DNA of 64,000 nt from Mesorhizobium tianshanense (GCF_007830515.1 NZ_VLKT01000005.1:62001-126000), one strand, 5' to 3'; counted from the first letter of the stretch, positions 25,556 to 34,932 are shown. The notes: generated by a model from the letters alone, not told the origin. Numbers and translations: made by a program.

Positions 25556-25938
25556 TCTATCTGCTCGATACCAATGCCGTCATCGCGATCATGAAAGGCG
25601 ACGCGGATCTGCAGGCGCGGCTCAAGCCACACAGGCCGCAGGATTTCGCACTTTCGGCCATTGTCGTGCACGAACTCTACTACGGTGCTCAAAAGAGCCA
25701 GCGAAAGGCCGACAATCTAGCACGCATCGAAGCGCTGCAGTTCCCGGTGCTCGAATTCGATCGGGAAGATGCAAGGCGTGCCGGCGAGATTCGGGCGACG
25801 CTCGCGACGTTGGGAACTCCGATCGGTCCCTACGATGCGCTGATCGGCGGGCAGGCGCGTGCCCGGAACCTCACGTTGATAACCCGCAAGGTCCGGGAAT
25901 TCGAGCGGATCAAAGATCTCGCAGTCGAGACGTGGTGA
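25552..25938 (+). CDS. vapC: VapC-type PIN-domain toxin
   Basis: The 128-residue protein is a PIN-domain ribonuclease. The acidic metal-binding residues are D6 (YLLDTNAV), E41 (VHELYYGA) and D95 (GPYDALIG). The C-terminal motif TRKVREFERIKDL ends the fold. VapC toxins cleave tRNA or rRNA when freed from VapB. The start is GTG overlapping the antitoxin stop. All key residues appear intact, so the toxin should be functional. Confidence 0.9.
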   Translation: MIYLLDTNAVIAIMKGDADLQARLKPHRPQDFALSAIVVHELYYGAQKSQRKADNLARIEALQFPVLEFDREDARRAGEIRATLATLGTPIGPYDALIGGQARARNLTLITRKVREFERIKDLAVETW

Positions 25939-25944
25939 GCAACT

Positions 25945-26892
25945 TCATGCGAACGGTACGGCCGTCGTGCCCTTGGGCAGTTTTGCCTCGTCGTCGGGCT
26001 CGACATGGATGGTGACGCGAACCGAGGGGATTTCTGCCTTCAGCGCGTCCTCGATGCGGTCACAGATGACGTGGCTGGCGCCCACCGACATGTCGGCATC
26101 GACGACCAGGTGGAATTCGATGAAGGTGGCGCGGCCGGCAATACGCGTCTTCAGATCGTGGACTTCCATCGCGCCCTTGCAATTGGCCGAGATGAGGTCG
26201 CGGATGCGCATGTGCTCCTGCGTGTCGACGGCGCGATCCATGAGGCCGCTCAGCGATTCTCCAGTAAGCTTCCAGCCTTGGTAGAGAATGTTCACCGCCA
26301 CGAGGAGCGCAAGCAGCGGGTCGAGGATTTGCCAGCCGGTCATCACTGCGGCGACAAGGCCCACGATGACACCAACCGAAGTCAGCACGTCGGTCATGAT
26401 GTGCTGGCCGTCGGCGACCAGCGCCGGCGAACGTTTGGCGCGGCCGTTGCGGATCAGCAGGAAGGCCCACATCGCGTTGACGAGAGCCGCGACGGCGTTG
26501 ATCGTCAAGCCTTCCCAGGGCTGTTCGAGCGGTGCCGGGTTTTGCAGCGACTGCCACACCTTGGCTATGATCAGCAGCGCCGCCACGACGATCAGCACAC
26601 CCTCAAGTACCGCGGAGAAATACTCGGCCTTGTGATGGCCGAACGGATGGTCGCTGTCGGCCGGTTTATGGCTGATGCGGATCGCCCAGAGAGCGGCGGT
26701 CGCGGTGATGACGTTGACGATGGATTCCAGCGCGTCGGAATAGAGGGCGACAGAGCCGGTGATCCGCCAGGCAGCAAACTTCAGTCCCATTACCAGGAAG
26801 GCGACGATGATCGACCAGAAGGCGAGGCGCGCGACCTTGCGCTTGGCGGCCGCGTTTGCTGCGGTCGCCGTCCTGTTTTCCGTTTCGGCCAT
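25945..26892 (-). CDS. Cation diffusion facilitator (CDF) family transporter
   Basis: The 315-residue protein has six predicted transmembrane helices and a cytoplasmic C-terminal domain (about 210-305). TM5 carries the metal site HxxxD in DGQHIMTDVLTS. In TM2 the usual D/HxxxD reads YSDALES, so its second acidic residue is replaced by serine. SDHPFGHHKAEYFSAV is the conserved loop. CDF proteins export divalent metals by proton antiport; the metal is unknown because of the altered TM2 site. It ends 6 bases after vapC in convergent orientation. Confidence 0.88.
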   Translation of the reverse strand: MAETENRTATAANAAAKRKVARLAFWSIIVAFLVMGLKFAAWRITGSVALYSDALESIVNVITATAALWAIRISHKPADSDHPFGHHKAEYFSAVLEGVLIVVAALLIIAKVWQSLQNPAPLEQPWEGLTINAVAALVNAMWAFLLIRNGRAKRSPALVADGQHIMTDVLTSVGVIVGLVAAVMTGWQILDPLLALLVAVNILYQGWKLTGESLSGLMDRAVDTQEHMRIRDLISANCKGAMEVHDLKTRIAGRATFIEFHLVVDADMSVGASHVICDRIEDALKAEIPSVRVTIHVEPDDEAKLPKGTTAVPFA

Positions 26893-26897
26893 AGTGG

Positions 26898-29087
26898 CTA
26901 AGCCGCCTTTTCTTTGGCCTTGCGCGGCAGATGCGCAACGATGTTCTCGATGATGCGCATGCCGGCGTTGTGGCCGAGCGTCATGATCGATTCCGGGTGG
27001 AACTGCACCGCGGCGATCGGCTCCTTGCGGTGCTCGAAGGCCATGATGACGCCTTCTTCCGTCTCGGCCGTGACGATGAAGCCGTCGGGCAAGCGCACCG
27101 GGTCGGCGAAGATCGAGTGATAGCGGCCGACCGTCACCTCCTTGGGCAGGCCGGAAAAGATGATGCCCGGCTTCGACACGCGGATGCGCGACGGCTTGCC
27201 ATGCATCGGCACGTGCAGTTGGCGCAGTTCCCCGCCATAGGCTTCGGCCAGCGCCTGCAGGCCGAGGCAGACGCCGAAGATCGGCAGGTCGCGCGCGCGG
27301 GCCCGTTTGATGGTGGCGGCGCAGTCGAAGTCCTTCGGCGTGCCGGGACCGGGCGACAGCACGACCAAGTTTGGCTTCAGCCGGTCGAAGACCTCATCCG
27401 GCACCGGCGTGCGCACGGTCGACACATTGGCGCCGGTCTGGCGGAAATAGTTGGCCAGCGTGTGAACGAACGAGTCCTCGTGGTCGACCAGCAGGATGTT
27501 GACGCCGTCGCCGACGCGCGCGGTGCTGCGTTCGGTCTCGGCGGCATTGCCTAATTTGGCGTCGCGGATGGCGGAGATCATGGCGGATGCCTTCAGTTCG
27601 GTTTCGGCTTCTTCTTCCTCGGGAATGCTGTCGAAAAGCAATGTGGCGCCGGCGCGCACCTCGGCGATGCCGTCCTTGATGCGAATGGTGCGAAGCGTCA
27701 GGCCGGTGTTCATGTCGCCGTTGAAATTGACCATGCCGATCGCCCCGCCATACCAGGCGCGCGGGCTCTTCTCGTTCTGCTCGATGAAGCGCATGGCCCA
27801 TAATTTCGGCGCGCCGGTAACGGTGACCGCCCAGGCATGCGACAGGAACGCGTCGAAGGCGTCCATGCCTTCGCGCAGCCGTCCCTCGATGTGGTCGACG
27901 GTGTGGATCAACCGCGAATACATCTCGATCTGGCGGCGGCCGATGACGCGCACCGAGCCTGGGTCGCAGACCCTGGACTTGTCGTTGCGATCGACGTCCG
28001 AGCACATTGTGAGTTCGGATTCGTCCTTCTTCGAATTGAGCAGCTTCAGGATCTGCTCTGAGTCGGAGATGGCGTCGTCGCCGCGCTTGATCGTGCCCGA
28101 GATCGGGCAGGTCTCGACGCGGCGGCCGTTGACGCGCACGAACATTTCGGGCGACGCACCTATCAGGTATTCGCCTTCGCCGAGATTGATGAAGAAGGAG
28201 TAGGGCGAAGGGTTAATCGCCTTCAACTTGCGGGAAATATCGGAGGGCGGCGTCTCGCAGCGCTCGTAGAACATCTGGCCAGGCACGACTTCGAACAGGT
28301 CGCCGCGTTTGAAACTCTCCATCGCCTTGCGCACCAGATTGGCATATTCGCCGGGGTCATGGTCGCCGCGCGGCGGGATGCGGTCGGCTATCTTGAACGG
28401 CTCGACGATTTCGTCGCGGGGCATTCCCTCGGTCGAAAACCCGTCGCCGGAATAATCGTAGCGGTCGGTCCAGGCCTTGGTCGAATAGTGATCGACGACC
28501 AGGATCTCGTCGGGCAGGAACAGCACAAGGTCGCGCTGGCTTCGTTCGCGCTCGAGCTTGTAGTCGACCGGATCGAACTGGAAGGCGAGATCGTAGCCGA
28601 AGGCGCCGTAAAGGCCAAGATTGGCGTCTTCCTCCGTCTTGAACAAGGCGGTGATGGCGCGCAGAACGGTGAAGACGGAGGGAACGCGGCTGCGTTCCTC
28701 TTCGGTGAAGACGCGGCCGGGCTCGGCCACGTCGAGGCGGATCAGTCTCTTCGACGTCTCGGCGATCGTCACGTCGTCAAACCCGCCGAGCGCCTTGCCG
28801 ATCACCGGCAGAAGCACCTCGCCACGGCTGTTCAGCGCCTCGATGCGCATGGCGCGGCCGCGCGCCGAGATCACCAGCGGCGGGTCGATGATGGCGGTGT
28901 CCCAGCGCGTGTAGCGGCCGGGATATTCGTAATTCGAGGAAAACACGGCGCCACGGCGCGCATTCAGCCCGTCGATATAGGCGTCGATCGCACCTTCGTA
29001 AGGCCGGTCGTGGCGCTCGCGGGTAATCGTCACGCCACCGGCCGTGACGAAGCGCTCCGCCCCGTTCTCCAGAATTTTTGTCGTCAT
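26898..29087 (-). CDS. trpE(G): Fused anthranilate synthase TrpE(G)
   Basis: The 729-residue fusion joins an anthranilate synthase component I (N-terminal and chorismate-binding domains, about 1-510, with [17 protein letters not shown] and [22 protein letters not shown]) to a glutamine amidotransferase (about 535-725). The amidotransferase has the nucleophile C607 in FGVCLGLQ and H697 in QFHPES. It makes anthranilate from chorismate and glutamine, starting tryptophan synthesis; fusion is typical of rhizobia. ATG at 29087 has GGAG six bases upstream; an earlier ATG is four codons away. The trpL attenuator precedes it. Confidence 0.97.
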   Translation of the reverse strand: MTTKILENGAERFVTAGGVTITRERHDRPYEGAIDAYIDGLNARRGAVFSSNYEYPGRYTRWDTAIIDPPLVISARGRAMRIEALNSRGEVLLPVIGKALGGFDDVTIAETSKRLIRLDVAEPGRVFTEEERSRVPSVFTVLRAITALFKTEEDANLGLYGAFGYDLAFQFDPVDYKLERERSQRDLVLFLPDEILVVDHYSTKAWTDRYDYSGDGFSTEGMPRDEIVEPFKIADRIPPRGDHDPGEYANLVRKAMESFKRGDLFEVVPGQMFYERCETPPSDISRKLKAINPSPYSFFINLGEGEYLIGASPEMFVRVNGRRVETCPISGTIKRGDDAISDSEQILKLLNSKKDESELTMCSDVDRNDKSRVCDPGSVRVIGRRQIEMYSRLIHTVDHIEGRLREGMDAFDAFLSHAWAVTVTGAPKLWAMRFIEQNEKSPRAWYGGAIGMVNFNGDMNTGLTLRTIRIKDGIAEVRAGATLLFDSIPEEEEAETELKASAMISAIRDAKLGNAAETERSTARVGDGVNILLVDHEDSFVHTLANYFRQTGANVSTVRTPVPDEVFDRLKPNLVVLSPGPGTPKDFDCAATIKRARARDLPIFGVCLGLQALAEAYGGELRQLHVPMHGKPSRIRVSKPGIIFSGLPKEVTVGRYHSIFADPVRLPDGFIVTAETEEGVIMAFEHRKEPIAAVQFHPESIMTLGHNAGMRIIENIVAHLPRKAKEKAA

Positions 29088-29150
29088 TGCCGTCTCCATC
29101 AGCGTCTTGCTATTTCAGCTTCTTGGGGCAACGGACCCGGGGATGGCTTG

Positions 29151-29190
29151 AAAAAACAAATGGCCGCCCGGACATTCCGTTGCGGCCACC
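29151..29190 (-). terminator. trp attenuator terminator
   Basis: Read on the minus strand, arms GGTGGCCGC and GCGGCCA form a GC-rich hairpin followed by TTTGTTTTTT. It lies between trpL and trpE(G). Terminator formation would stop transcription when charged tRNA-Trp is plentiful. Confidence 0.88.
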
Positions 29191-29227
29191 CTCTATTTTC
29201 ACGCGCACGCGTTCGAACAGGCCGCTG

Positions 29228-29272
29228 TCAGCGAGCCCACCACCAAACGGTCTTGATCGAGCGCATGTTCAT
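29228..29272 (-). CDS. trpL: Tryptophan leader peptide
   Basis: This 14-codon ORF encodes MNMRSIKTVWWWAR with three tandem tryptophan codons, and it ends 141 bases before trpE(G). It follows the rhizobial trpL design; the Sinorhizobium meliloti counterpart is a known attenuator whose released RNA and peptide also act in trans. GGA lies eight bases before the ATG. The ORF is too short for ordinary gene finding but is unmistakable. Confidence 0.9.
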   Translation of the reverse strand: MNMRSIKTVWWWAR

Positions 29273-29337
29273 GGGCGATTCCAATAGCGGCGATTGAACG
29301 GCCGCGCAACTGGATTCAAAGGGGAAGGGCTTGAGCC

Positions 29338-30429
29338 TCAGTCCTCCAGCGTCCCCGACCTTGCATCGGCGCTCTTTCTGTCGCCGACCAGCTTCAGCAG
29401 GTCTTCGCCGGCGCGGATAATGCGGCGGGACCGCCGTGTCAGGATGACGCCCGCCTGCGGCGCGAACACCTGCGTGCGGCCGCCGACCTCACCCGGCGCA
29501 TGGACGATGGTGGCGAGAAGTGCGCCCTTTGCCACACGGTCGCCGGGCTTCACCTCATAGAGGATCGCGCCGGCCCGGGGCGCCGGCATCATGTCGATGT
29601 TTTCGAGCGGTGCGACGATACCGGTGAAAGAGCTTGGACCGGTAAAAGAGTTGGAGCCGGCAAACCCACCAGGCGCGGGCAGGGCCTGATCCTGGATCAC
29701 GCCGCGCGTCACCAGCAGCCGATAGAGCCCTTTGGCGTCGGAGCCGGCCAGAGCGCCGTCGACATCGAGTATGCCGCGATACTCGACTGTGGTGGCGACG
29801 CGCCGGTCGAACCGCGCCACTTCGGCCGGGGCCTCCAGATACGGCATGATCGAGGCACCCTCGAAAGTGCCGTCGGTGTCCTCTTCCCACAGCACCACGG
29901 CATCGACGCCCATGGCAGCCGCACAATCAGCCATCGCTGGCCACAGGCTGGCGTGGATATAGAGATAGGCCAGGCCCTCGTCGTCGCAATGCAGGTCGAG
30001 GACGATGTCGTGGCCGATCGATAGCTGCAGCAGCCGGGTCTTCAGCCGCTGGTCGGCCGTGCCAAGCGCGGTGTCCGGCAAGAGCGTCGCGTCCGGCGCG
30101 GCCAGCAGCGGAAAGCCGCGGTTGAAGTTGGTGCGCGTGCCCAAGTGGAAACGGCCCTGATGCTCGCCGAAATGATACTGGGCGCGGCCGATCGGATTGG
30201 CTTGGGGCACCACGGTGATATTGCCCTTGACGCGGCCTTCCGCTTCGGCCTTTTCGAGCATAGGCATCAGCGCATCGATGGCGACGACCCCTGGCAGTTC
30301 GCCGGCATGAAGCGCCGCCTGCAGATAGGCTGACGGTGCCGACTTGTCCGCTCCTTCGAAGCGGAACACCGAAAATTCGTAGGAAATGCCCTCGCTGTCG
30401 CCGGCGATGCGCTCGATCGATTTCTGCAT
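29338..30429 (-). CDS. Succinylglutamate desuccinylase/aspartoacylase-like hydrolase
   Basis: The 363-residue protein is a zinc-dependent carboxypeptidase-like deacylase. Zinc ligands lie in LHAGELPG and DLHCDDEG, and YRGILDVDG is in the middle. The C-terminal part (about 270-355) forms a beta-barrel with GDRVAKGALLATIVHA. The substrate may be an N-acylated amino acid. It contains a tandem 18-bp repeat coding for SFTGP-SFTG (see separate entry). GGAGG six bases upstream supports the ATG at 30429. Confidence 0.88.
   Translation of the reverse strand: MQKSIERIAGDSEGISYEFSVFRFEGADKSAPSAYLQAALHAGELPGVVAIDALMPMLEKAEAEGRVKGNITVVPQANPIGRAQYHFGEHQGRFHLGTRTNFNRGFPLLAAPDATLLPDTALGTADQRLKTRLLQLSIGHDIVLDLHCDDEGLAYLYIHASLWPAMADCAAAMGVDAVVLWEEDTDGTFEGASIMPYLEAPAEVARFDRRVATTVEYRGILDVDGALAGSDAKGLYRLLVTRGVIQDQALPAPGGFAGSNSFTGPSSFTGIVAPLENIDMMPAPRAGAILYEVKPGDRVAKGALLATIVHAPGEVGGRTQVFAPQAGVILTRRSRRIIRAGEDLLKLVGDRKSADARSGTLED
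29620..29655 (-). repeat. Tandem 18-bp repeat inside the deacylase gene
   Basis: Two near-identical 18-base units (29620-29637 and 29638-29655) encode SFTGP and SFTGI-type segments in a linker. The frame is kept. It is probably a recent slippage duplication. Confidence 0.7.
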
Positions 30430-30538
30430 GGGAATGCCTCCAGGAACAGAGGCCGAACACATGCCCTTTCCCCAATACGCTGTCGATTGGTCCAGTCCGC
30501 GGCGCTATGGGCGCAACGAGCGCCGAAGCGCCCACTAT

Positions 30539-31915
30539 TTAGGCCAGCGGCGTCAATTCCTGGGCTATGGTGGGCAGAAGTTCCGAGACGTTGGGGTGGA
30601 TGTGCACGGCGCGCGCCAGCGTGCTGACCGGCGCCTTGGCGTACATCAGGTCGAGCACGCAGTGGATTGCCTCGTCGCCGCCAGGTCCGAGCACCGAACA
30701 GCCGAGGATTTCCTTGGTGTCGGCGTCGACCAGGATCTTCATGAAACCTTGCGTCTCGCCCTTTTCGATGGCGCGGCCGACGCGGGTCATCGGCCGCTGG
30801 CCGACCAGCGCGCGACGGCCGGACTTTCTTACCGCCGTCTCCGTCATGCCGCAGCGGCCGAGCGGCGGATCGATATAAAGGGCATAGGCCTCGATGCGGT
30901 CGCTCACCTTGCGCGGATCGTTGTCGAGAAGATTGGCGGCGACGATCTCGTAGTCGTTGTAGGAGGTGTGGGTGAAGGCGCCCTTGCCGTTGCAGTCGCC
31001 CATCGCCCAGATGCCGGGCACGCTGGTGCGCAACTGGTCGTCGACGACGATGAAGCCGCGTTTGTCGACCTCGACGCCGGCCTTGTCCAGGCCGAGATCG
31101 TCGGTGTTGGGAGTCCGGCCCACTGCCAGCAGCACATGCGAGCCGACCGCAGCCGCCTTGCCGGCAGAGAAAGTCACGGCGATGTCGTTGCCATGTTTGA
31201 CAAAGCGTATATCGTCGGCGCCGAGATGGACGGCAATGGCCTCGTTTTCGAGGACGGACAGGACTGCGTCAGAGACATCCTCGTCCTCGCGGCCGATCAG
31301 CCGCGGGCTCTTTTCGATCACCGTGACCTCTGAACCGAAACGGCGGAACATCTGCGCGAATTCGAGCGAGACGTAGCTGCCGCCGACGACGACCAGATGG
31401 CGCGGCAGTTCGTCGAGATCCATCATCGACGAATTGGTGAGGTAGGAAATGTCGTTGACGCCTGGCAGGTCGGGCACCGAAGCGCGGCCGCCGGTGTTGA
31501 GGAATATCTTTTCGGCGCTCAGCAGGTCGTTGCCGACGCGCACGGTGTCGGCGGTAACGAAGCGCGCATGGCCGCGATAAAGCGTGCATTTGTCCATGCC
31601 GGCAATCCAGCTTTCGAGATTGCCGCGGGCGTCGTTCGACACCTTGTCCTTGCGCGCCTTGATCGCCTTGTAGTCGACGCCGACCGGGCCGGAGAGCGTC
31701 ACGCCGTAGTCGGCGGCGCGGCGGGCCAGATGCGCGGCATAGGCGCTGGCCACCATGGCCTTGGTCGGCATGCAGCCGGTGTTGACGCAGGTGCCGCCGA
31801 CCAGTTTCCGTTCGACCAGCGCCACGCTCATGCCGGCCGCCGTCAGCCGGCCGGCGAGCGACGGGCCTGCCTGTCCTGCGCCGATGATGATGGCGTCGAA
31901 TGTCTTCGCCGTCAT
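30539..31915 (-). CDS. Class I pyridine nucleotide-disulfide oxidoreductase (mercuric reductase/lipoamide dehydrogenase-like)
   Basis: The 458-residue flavoprotein has FAD-binding IIGAGQAGPSLA, the redox-active disulfide GGTCVNTGCMPTKAM, NAD-binding VVGGSYVSLEFA, and GDCNGKGAFTHTSYNDYE. The C-terminal dimerisation domain ends HIHPNVSELLPTIAQ. The GTCVNTGCMPTK motif and length resemble the mercuric-reductase-like FAD-containing oxidoreductases; the terminal Cys pair of true MerA is absent. It overlaps the upstream DUF4126 gene by 4 bases (ATGA), so the pair is cotranslated. Physiological substrate unknown. Confidence 0.88.
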   Translation of the reverse strand: MTAKTFDAIIIGAGQAGPSLAGRLTAAGMSVALVERKLVGGTCVNTGCMPTKAMVASAYAAHLARRAADYGVTLSGPVGVDYKAIKARKDKVSNDARGNLESWIAGMDKCTLYRGHARFVTADTVRVGNDLLSAEKIFLNTGGRASVPDLPGVNDISYLTNSSMMDLDELPRHLVVVGGSYVSLEFAQMFRRFGSEVTVIEKSPRLIGREDEDVSDAVLSVLENEAIAVHLGADDIRFVKHGNDIAVTFSAGKAAAVGSHVLLAVGRTPNTDDLGLDKAGVEVDKRGFIVVDDQLRTSVPGIWAMGDCNGKGAFTHTSYNDYEIVAANLLDNDPRKVSDRIEAYALYIDPPLGRCGMTETAVRKSGRRALVGQRPMTRVGRAIEKGETQGFMKILVDADTKEILGCSVLGPGGDEAIHCVLDLMYAKAPVSTLARAVHIHPNVSELLPTIAQELTPLA

Positions 31916-32373
31916 GCCACGGCCGCCACGATGAGAAGGCCGCCGATGATCGCCACCGCATCCTCGATGAAGGCGGCGGGCGGGTCCTTGCCGAAGGCGG
32001 CGGCCAGGCGTTTGCGTAGTTCGGCGCCGCCCAGCGTGCCGATCACCGCGCCGATGGCGCCGGCGATCAGGCCGCCGATGGTGGCGCCGCCGGTCGCGCC
32101 GATCACCGCACCGGTGAAAGCGCTCATGACGATGCGCGCGCCGAACTGCTGCGGCACCTTGCGGCTCGGCGTCGACGGTAATTGATCGGTGACCAGCTCG
32201 ACGATGGCCAGGATGGTGAAGATGCCGACAGCGATCCAGTGGCCCATGAAACCAGCCCAGGTGCCGGCGACAGGCAGCCAGCCGAGATAAGCGCCCCAGG
32301 CGACGGCGGCGGGCGCCGTCATGGCGCGCAGGCCGGCGACGACGCCGATCAGAAGTGCAAGCGCGTACAGCAT
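31912..32373 (-). CDS. DUF4126-family membrane protein
   Basis: The 153-residue protein has about four hydrophobic helices, with YALALLIGVVAGLRAMTAPAAVAWGAYLG at the start and repeated glycine-rich segments GAVIGATGGATIGGLIAGAIGAVIGTLGG. The pattern fits DUF4126. The function is unknown. It overlaps the following oxidoreductase gene by 4 bases, implying coupled expression. GAGGGG precedes the ATG at 32373. Confidence 0.8.
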   Translation of the reverse strand: MLYALALLIGVVAGLRAMTAPAAVAWGAYLGWLPVAGTWAGFMGHWIAVGIFTILAIVELVTDQLPSTPSRKVPQQFGARIVMSAFTGAVIGATGGATIGGLIAGAIGAVIGTLGGAELRKRLAAAFGKDPPAAFIEDAVAIIGGLLIVAAVA

Positions 32374-32535
32374 GATTGATCCCCTCAACAGCAGGGCTCA
32401 GGACAACCCTGCCGGAGCAGGCTAGCATAGGCGCGGCATTTGACCAGAGGTCTGCGATCTCTGGCGCAGCCCGATATTATGGACTGAGCTTTGACACCAC
32501 GTCGAACCAGCATGCTAAGTTAGGAGGGCATCGCC

Positions 32536-33093
32536 TTGGACAGAAGCGAGCGTGTAAAAATGGCGGCGGGCGAGTGGTATACTTGCCTCGACCCAGAGCT
32601 GGAGGCACTGCGCATCGTCGCCCGCGACGCGGTGTTCGAGCATAATTCGCTGCCGCCCCGACGACGCGGCGACATGGGATCGGCCCTAAAGTCGCTGCTC
32701 GGCGCCGCCGGCGAGGGCGCCCGGATCGAAGCGCCGTTCCACTGCGCCTACGGTTTCAATCTCTTTCTAGGCGACGGCGTCTTCCTCAACGCCGGCTGCA
32801 CCGTCCTCGATACGGCACCAGTTCGCATCGGCAAGGGGACGCTGCTCGGCCCTAATGTGCAGATCTATTGCGCCGAGCACCACAAGGAGGCAGCGGGTCG
32901 ACAGGCGGGTCTGGAGATCGCCAAGCCGGTCGAGATCGGCGAGAATGCTTGGATCGGCGGCAGCGCCATCATCCTCGGCGGCGTCAGCATCGGCGATGGC
33001 GCCAACGTCGGCGCGGGTGCGGTGGTGACGCGCCACGTGCCTGACAATACCACGGTTGTCGGCAACCCGGCACGGCCGGTCAAGCGCGGCTGA
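32536..33093 (+). CDS. Maltose/sugar O-acetyltransferase (LbH type)
   Basis: The 185-residue protein has the maltose acetyltransferase N-terminal motif (SERVKMAAGEWYTCLDPELEALR) and a left-handed beta-helix. The hexapeptide repeats include the catalytic histidine in CAEHH, and the end is VVGNPARPVK. It acetylates a sugar or similar hydroxyl using acetyl-CoA (Maa/LacA/NodL group). The start is TTG at 32536 because AGGAGG sits eight bases upstream and the family motif begins right after it; the ATG at 32560 has no ribosome site. No nod context is seen. Confidence 0.87.
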   Translation: MDRSERVKMAAGEWYTCLDPELEALRIVARDAVFEHNSLPPRRRGDMGSALKSLLGAAGEGARIEAPFHCAYGFNLFLGDGVFLNAGCTVLDTAPVRIGKGTLLGPNVQIYCAEHHKEAAGRQAGLEIAKPVEIGENAWIGGSAIILGGVSIGDGANVGAGAVVTRHVPDNTTVVGNPARPVKRG

Positions 33094-33102
33094 GCATCCA
33101 GA

Positions 33103-34086
33103 TCAGCGCGAGGCGGCGCGTTCGTCCTGGGCGCTCTTCGAGAATTCACGCCGGTACTGCACGGGCGAGGTTTTGAGCCGCGTCGCGAAATGCTGACGCA
33201 GCGAGGTGGCGCTGCCGAAGCCGGCCTCGAAGGCAACCATGTCCATCGATTTCTCCGTTGCTTCCAGCAGCCGCTGCGCCAGCGCGACGCGCTGGTCGGT
33301 CAGCCAGTCGCCGAAGCTGGTGCCGATCGATTTTTGGAAGCGGCGCGTGAAAGTCCGGCGGGTGAGGCCGGCGGTGGCGGCGACACTGTCCAGGCTGTGC
33401 GTCTCGCCCAGCGTCTTGCGCACCGTGTCGAGGGCCTGTGTGAAGCGGTCCGCATTCCCGGTCCTGGCGATGGGACGTTCTATGAACTGAGCCTGCCCGC
33501 CTTGCCGATGGGGAGAAAGGACGATCTGCCGGGCAAGGCGAAGGGCTGCCTCCGCGCCGTAGCGAGCCCGCACGAGATGGAGACAGCAGTCAAGCCCGGC
33601 GGCGACGCCGGCCGACGTCAAGACATCGCCATTGTCGATGTAAAGCATGTCGGCGTCGACGATGATGTCGGGATAAAGCGCCTGCAGCTGCTCGGTATAG
33701 GCCCAGTGCGTCGCGGCGCGCCGCCCCGAAAGCAGTCCGGTCGCGGCAACAGCGAAGGTGCCGAGACACAGTCCGACAATCAATGCGCCGTTCCGGTGCG
33801 CTCGCAGGAGCGCCTCTGCCAGAAACGTAGATGGCGGATTTTCGAGGTCTCGCCAGCTTGGGACGATCACAATGTCCGCGCCGTCGAGACTGCCAAGCCC
33901 ATGCGGCGCGGTCACGGTCAACCCTGCTTCGGTATGGATCGGCCCGCTCTCGATTGCACAGATGCGGAAGTCGAAGCGCGGCAGGCCGAGTACCGTGCGA
34001 TCCTCGCCGAACACCAGGCATGGCACGGAGAGGTGGAACGGGCTGATGCCATCGAAGGCGATGGCGGCAACGATCGGATCGGCCAT
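33103..34086 (-). CDS. GlxA-family AraC-type transcriptional regulator
   Basis: The 327-residue protein has an N-terminal DJ-1/PfpI-like domain (about 1-180, with GLCLGTFAVAATGLLSGRRAATHW) and a C-terminal AraC helix-turn-helix pair (about 225-320: SLDSVAATAGLTRRTFTRRFQKSIGTSFGDWLTDQR and MDMVAFEAGFGSATSLRQHFATRLKTSPVQYRREF). It probably controls the divergent cysteine hydrolase gene through the inverted repeat between them. ATG at 34086 is chosen over an upstream TTG. Confidence 0.9.
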   Translation of the reverse strand: MADPIVAAIAFDGISPFHLSVPCLVFGEDRTVLGLPRFDFRICAIESGPIHTEAGLTVTAPHGLGSLDGADIVIVPSWRDLENPPSTFLAEALLRAHRNGALIVGLCLGTFAVAATGLLSGRRAATHWAYTEQLQALYPDIIVDADMLYIDNGDVLTSAGVAAGLDCCLHLVRARYGAEAALRLARQIVLSPHRQGGQAQFIERPIARTGNADRFTQALDTVRKTLGETHSLDSVAATAGLTRRTFTRRFQKSIGTSFGDWLTDQRVALAQRLLEATEKSMDMVAFEAGFGSATSLRQHFATRLKTSPVQYRREFSKSAQDERAASR

Positions 34087-34111
34087 GATGAGCACCAATG
34101 AGGATTAGCCC

Positions 34112-34154
34112 AAAGTGTCCCAATTCTTTCGAATAAAGTCAATTGGGACACTTT
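34112..34154. promoter_or_regulatory. 14-bp inverted repeat between the GlxA-type regulator and the cysteine hydrolase
   Basis: Perfect arms AAAGTGTCCCAATT (34112-34125) and AATTGGGACACTTT (34141-34154) have a 15-base spacer. The position between divergent genes, 26 and 62 bases from their starts, fits a shared operator of the adjacent regulator. Confidence 0.75.
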
Positions 34155-34215
34155 TCGCGATCCGGCGGCAGGCCTATCGTCGACCAATCGAAGCCAAACG
34201 GGAAAGGAAAACTCC

Positions 34216-34857
34216 ATGTCGGAACCAGCCAAAGCGCCACGCCGCGCCCTCATAGTCGTCGACATCCAGAACGACTATGACGGCGGCAACCTCGCCATCC
34301 AGTATCCGCCGTTTCGCGACAGCGTGGTCAACGCGGCACGAGCTATGGACGCGGCCGCCGAGGCAGGCGTCAAGGTCGTGGTCATCAAGCAGTTGGCGCC
34401 CGAAACGTCACCGGTTTTCGCCGAGGGCAGCCATGGCGCCGAATTGCATCCCGAGATATCAACGCGAAGCCGTGATCATTATGTCGAAAAGACCTTGCCG
34501 AGCGCCTTCACCGGTTCGGACCTCGAGGACTGGTTGCGCGCCAACGCCATCGATACGATCACGATCGTCGGCTACATGACGCACAATTGCGATCTGTCGA
34601 CCATCATCCACGCCGTCCATATGGGTTTTGCGGTGGAGTTCCTGTCCGACGCGACCGGCTCGGTGCCTTATGCCAACAGCGCCGGCTATGCTTCGGCAGA
34701 GGACATCCACCGCGTGGTGACGATCATTTTGCAGTCGCGCTTTGCCGCCGTTCTCAAGACCGCCGAATGGATCGACTGCTTGAAGACCGGCGCGCTGCCC
34801 GAACGCGACACGATCTACGCTTCCAACCAGCGTGCGCTGGCACGGAACGCCGCTTAG
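34216..34857 (+). CDS. Isochorismatase-like cysteine hydrolase
   Basis: The 213-residue protein has the hydrolase core RRALIVVDIQNDYDGGNL (aspartate), VVVIKQLAPE (lysine), and the catalytic cysteine in VGYMTHNCDLSTIIHAVHMGFAVEFLSDATGSVPY. These give the D-K-C triad of the isochorismatase/nicotinamidase group. The substrate is not certain. It faces the GlxA-type regulator across a 14-bp inverted repeat. AAGGAAAA lies before the ATG. Confidence 0.88.
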   Translation: MSEPAKAPRRALIVVDIQNDYDGGNLAIQYPPFRDSVVNAARAMDAAAEAGVKVVVIKQLAPETSPVFAEGSHGAELHPEISTRSRDHYVEKTLPSAFTGSDLEDWLRANAIDTITIVGYMTHNCDLSTIIHAVHMGFAVEFLSDATGSVPYANSAGYASAEDIHRVVTIILQSRFAAVLKTAEWIDCLKTGALPERDTIYASNQRALARNAA

Positions 34858-34882
34858 AAACTTGTCGCGGAGAAGCAAAAGA

Positions 34883-34906
34883 GGGCGCTGCAGCGATGCG
34901 GCGCCC
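34883..34906 (+). terminator. Weak terminator-like hairpin
   Basis: Arms GGGCGC and GCGCCC flank a 12-base loop, 26 bases after the cysteine hydrolase stop and before the convergent fhs end. Only a short CCTTAT tail follows. Confidence 0.35.
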
Positions 34907-34932
34907 CCTTATCATTCCGGCCTTCAAAGCCC

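Noticed and set aside
30539..32428. A 629-codon frame starting upstream of the oxidoreductase
   Set aside because: The upstream part is a shadow of the DUF4126 gene; the FAD motif begins right after ATG 31915.
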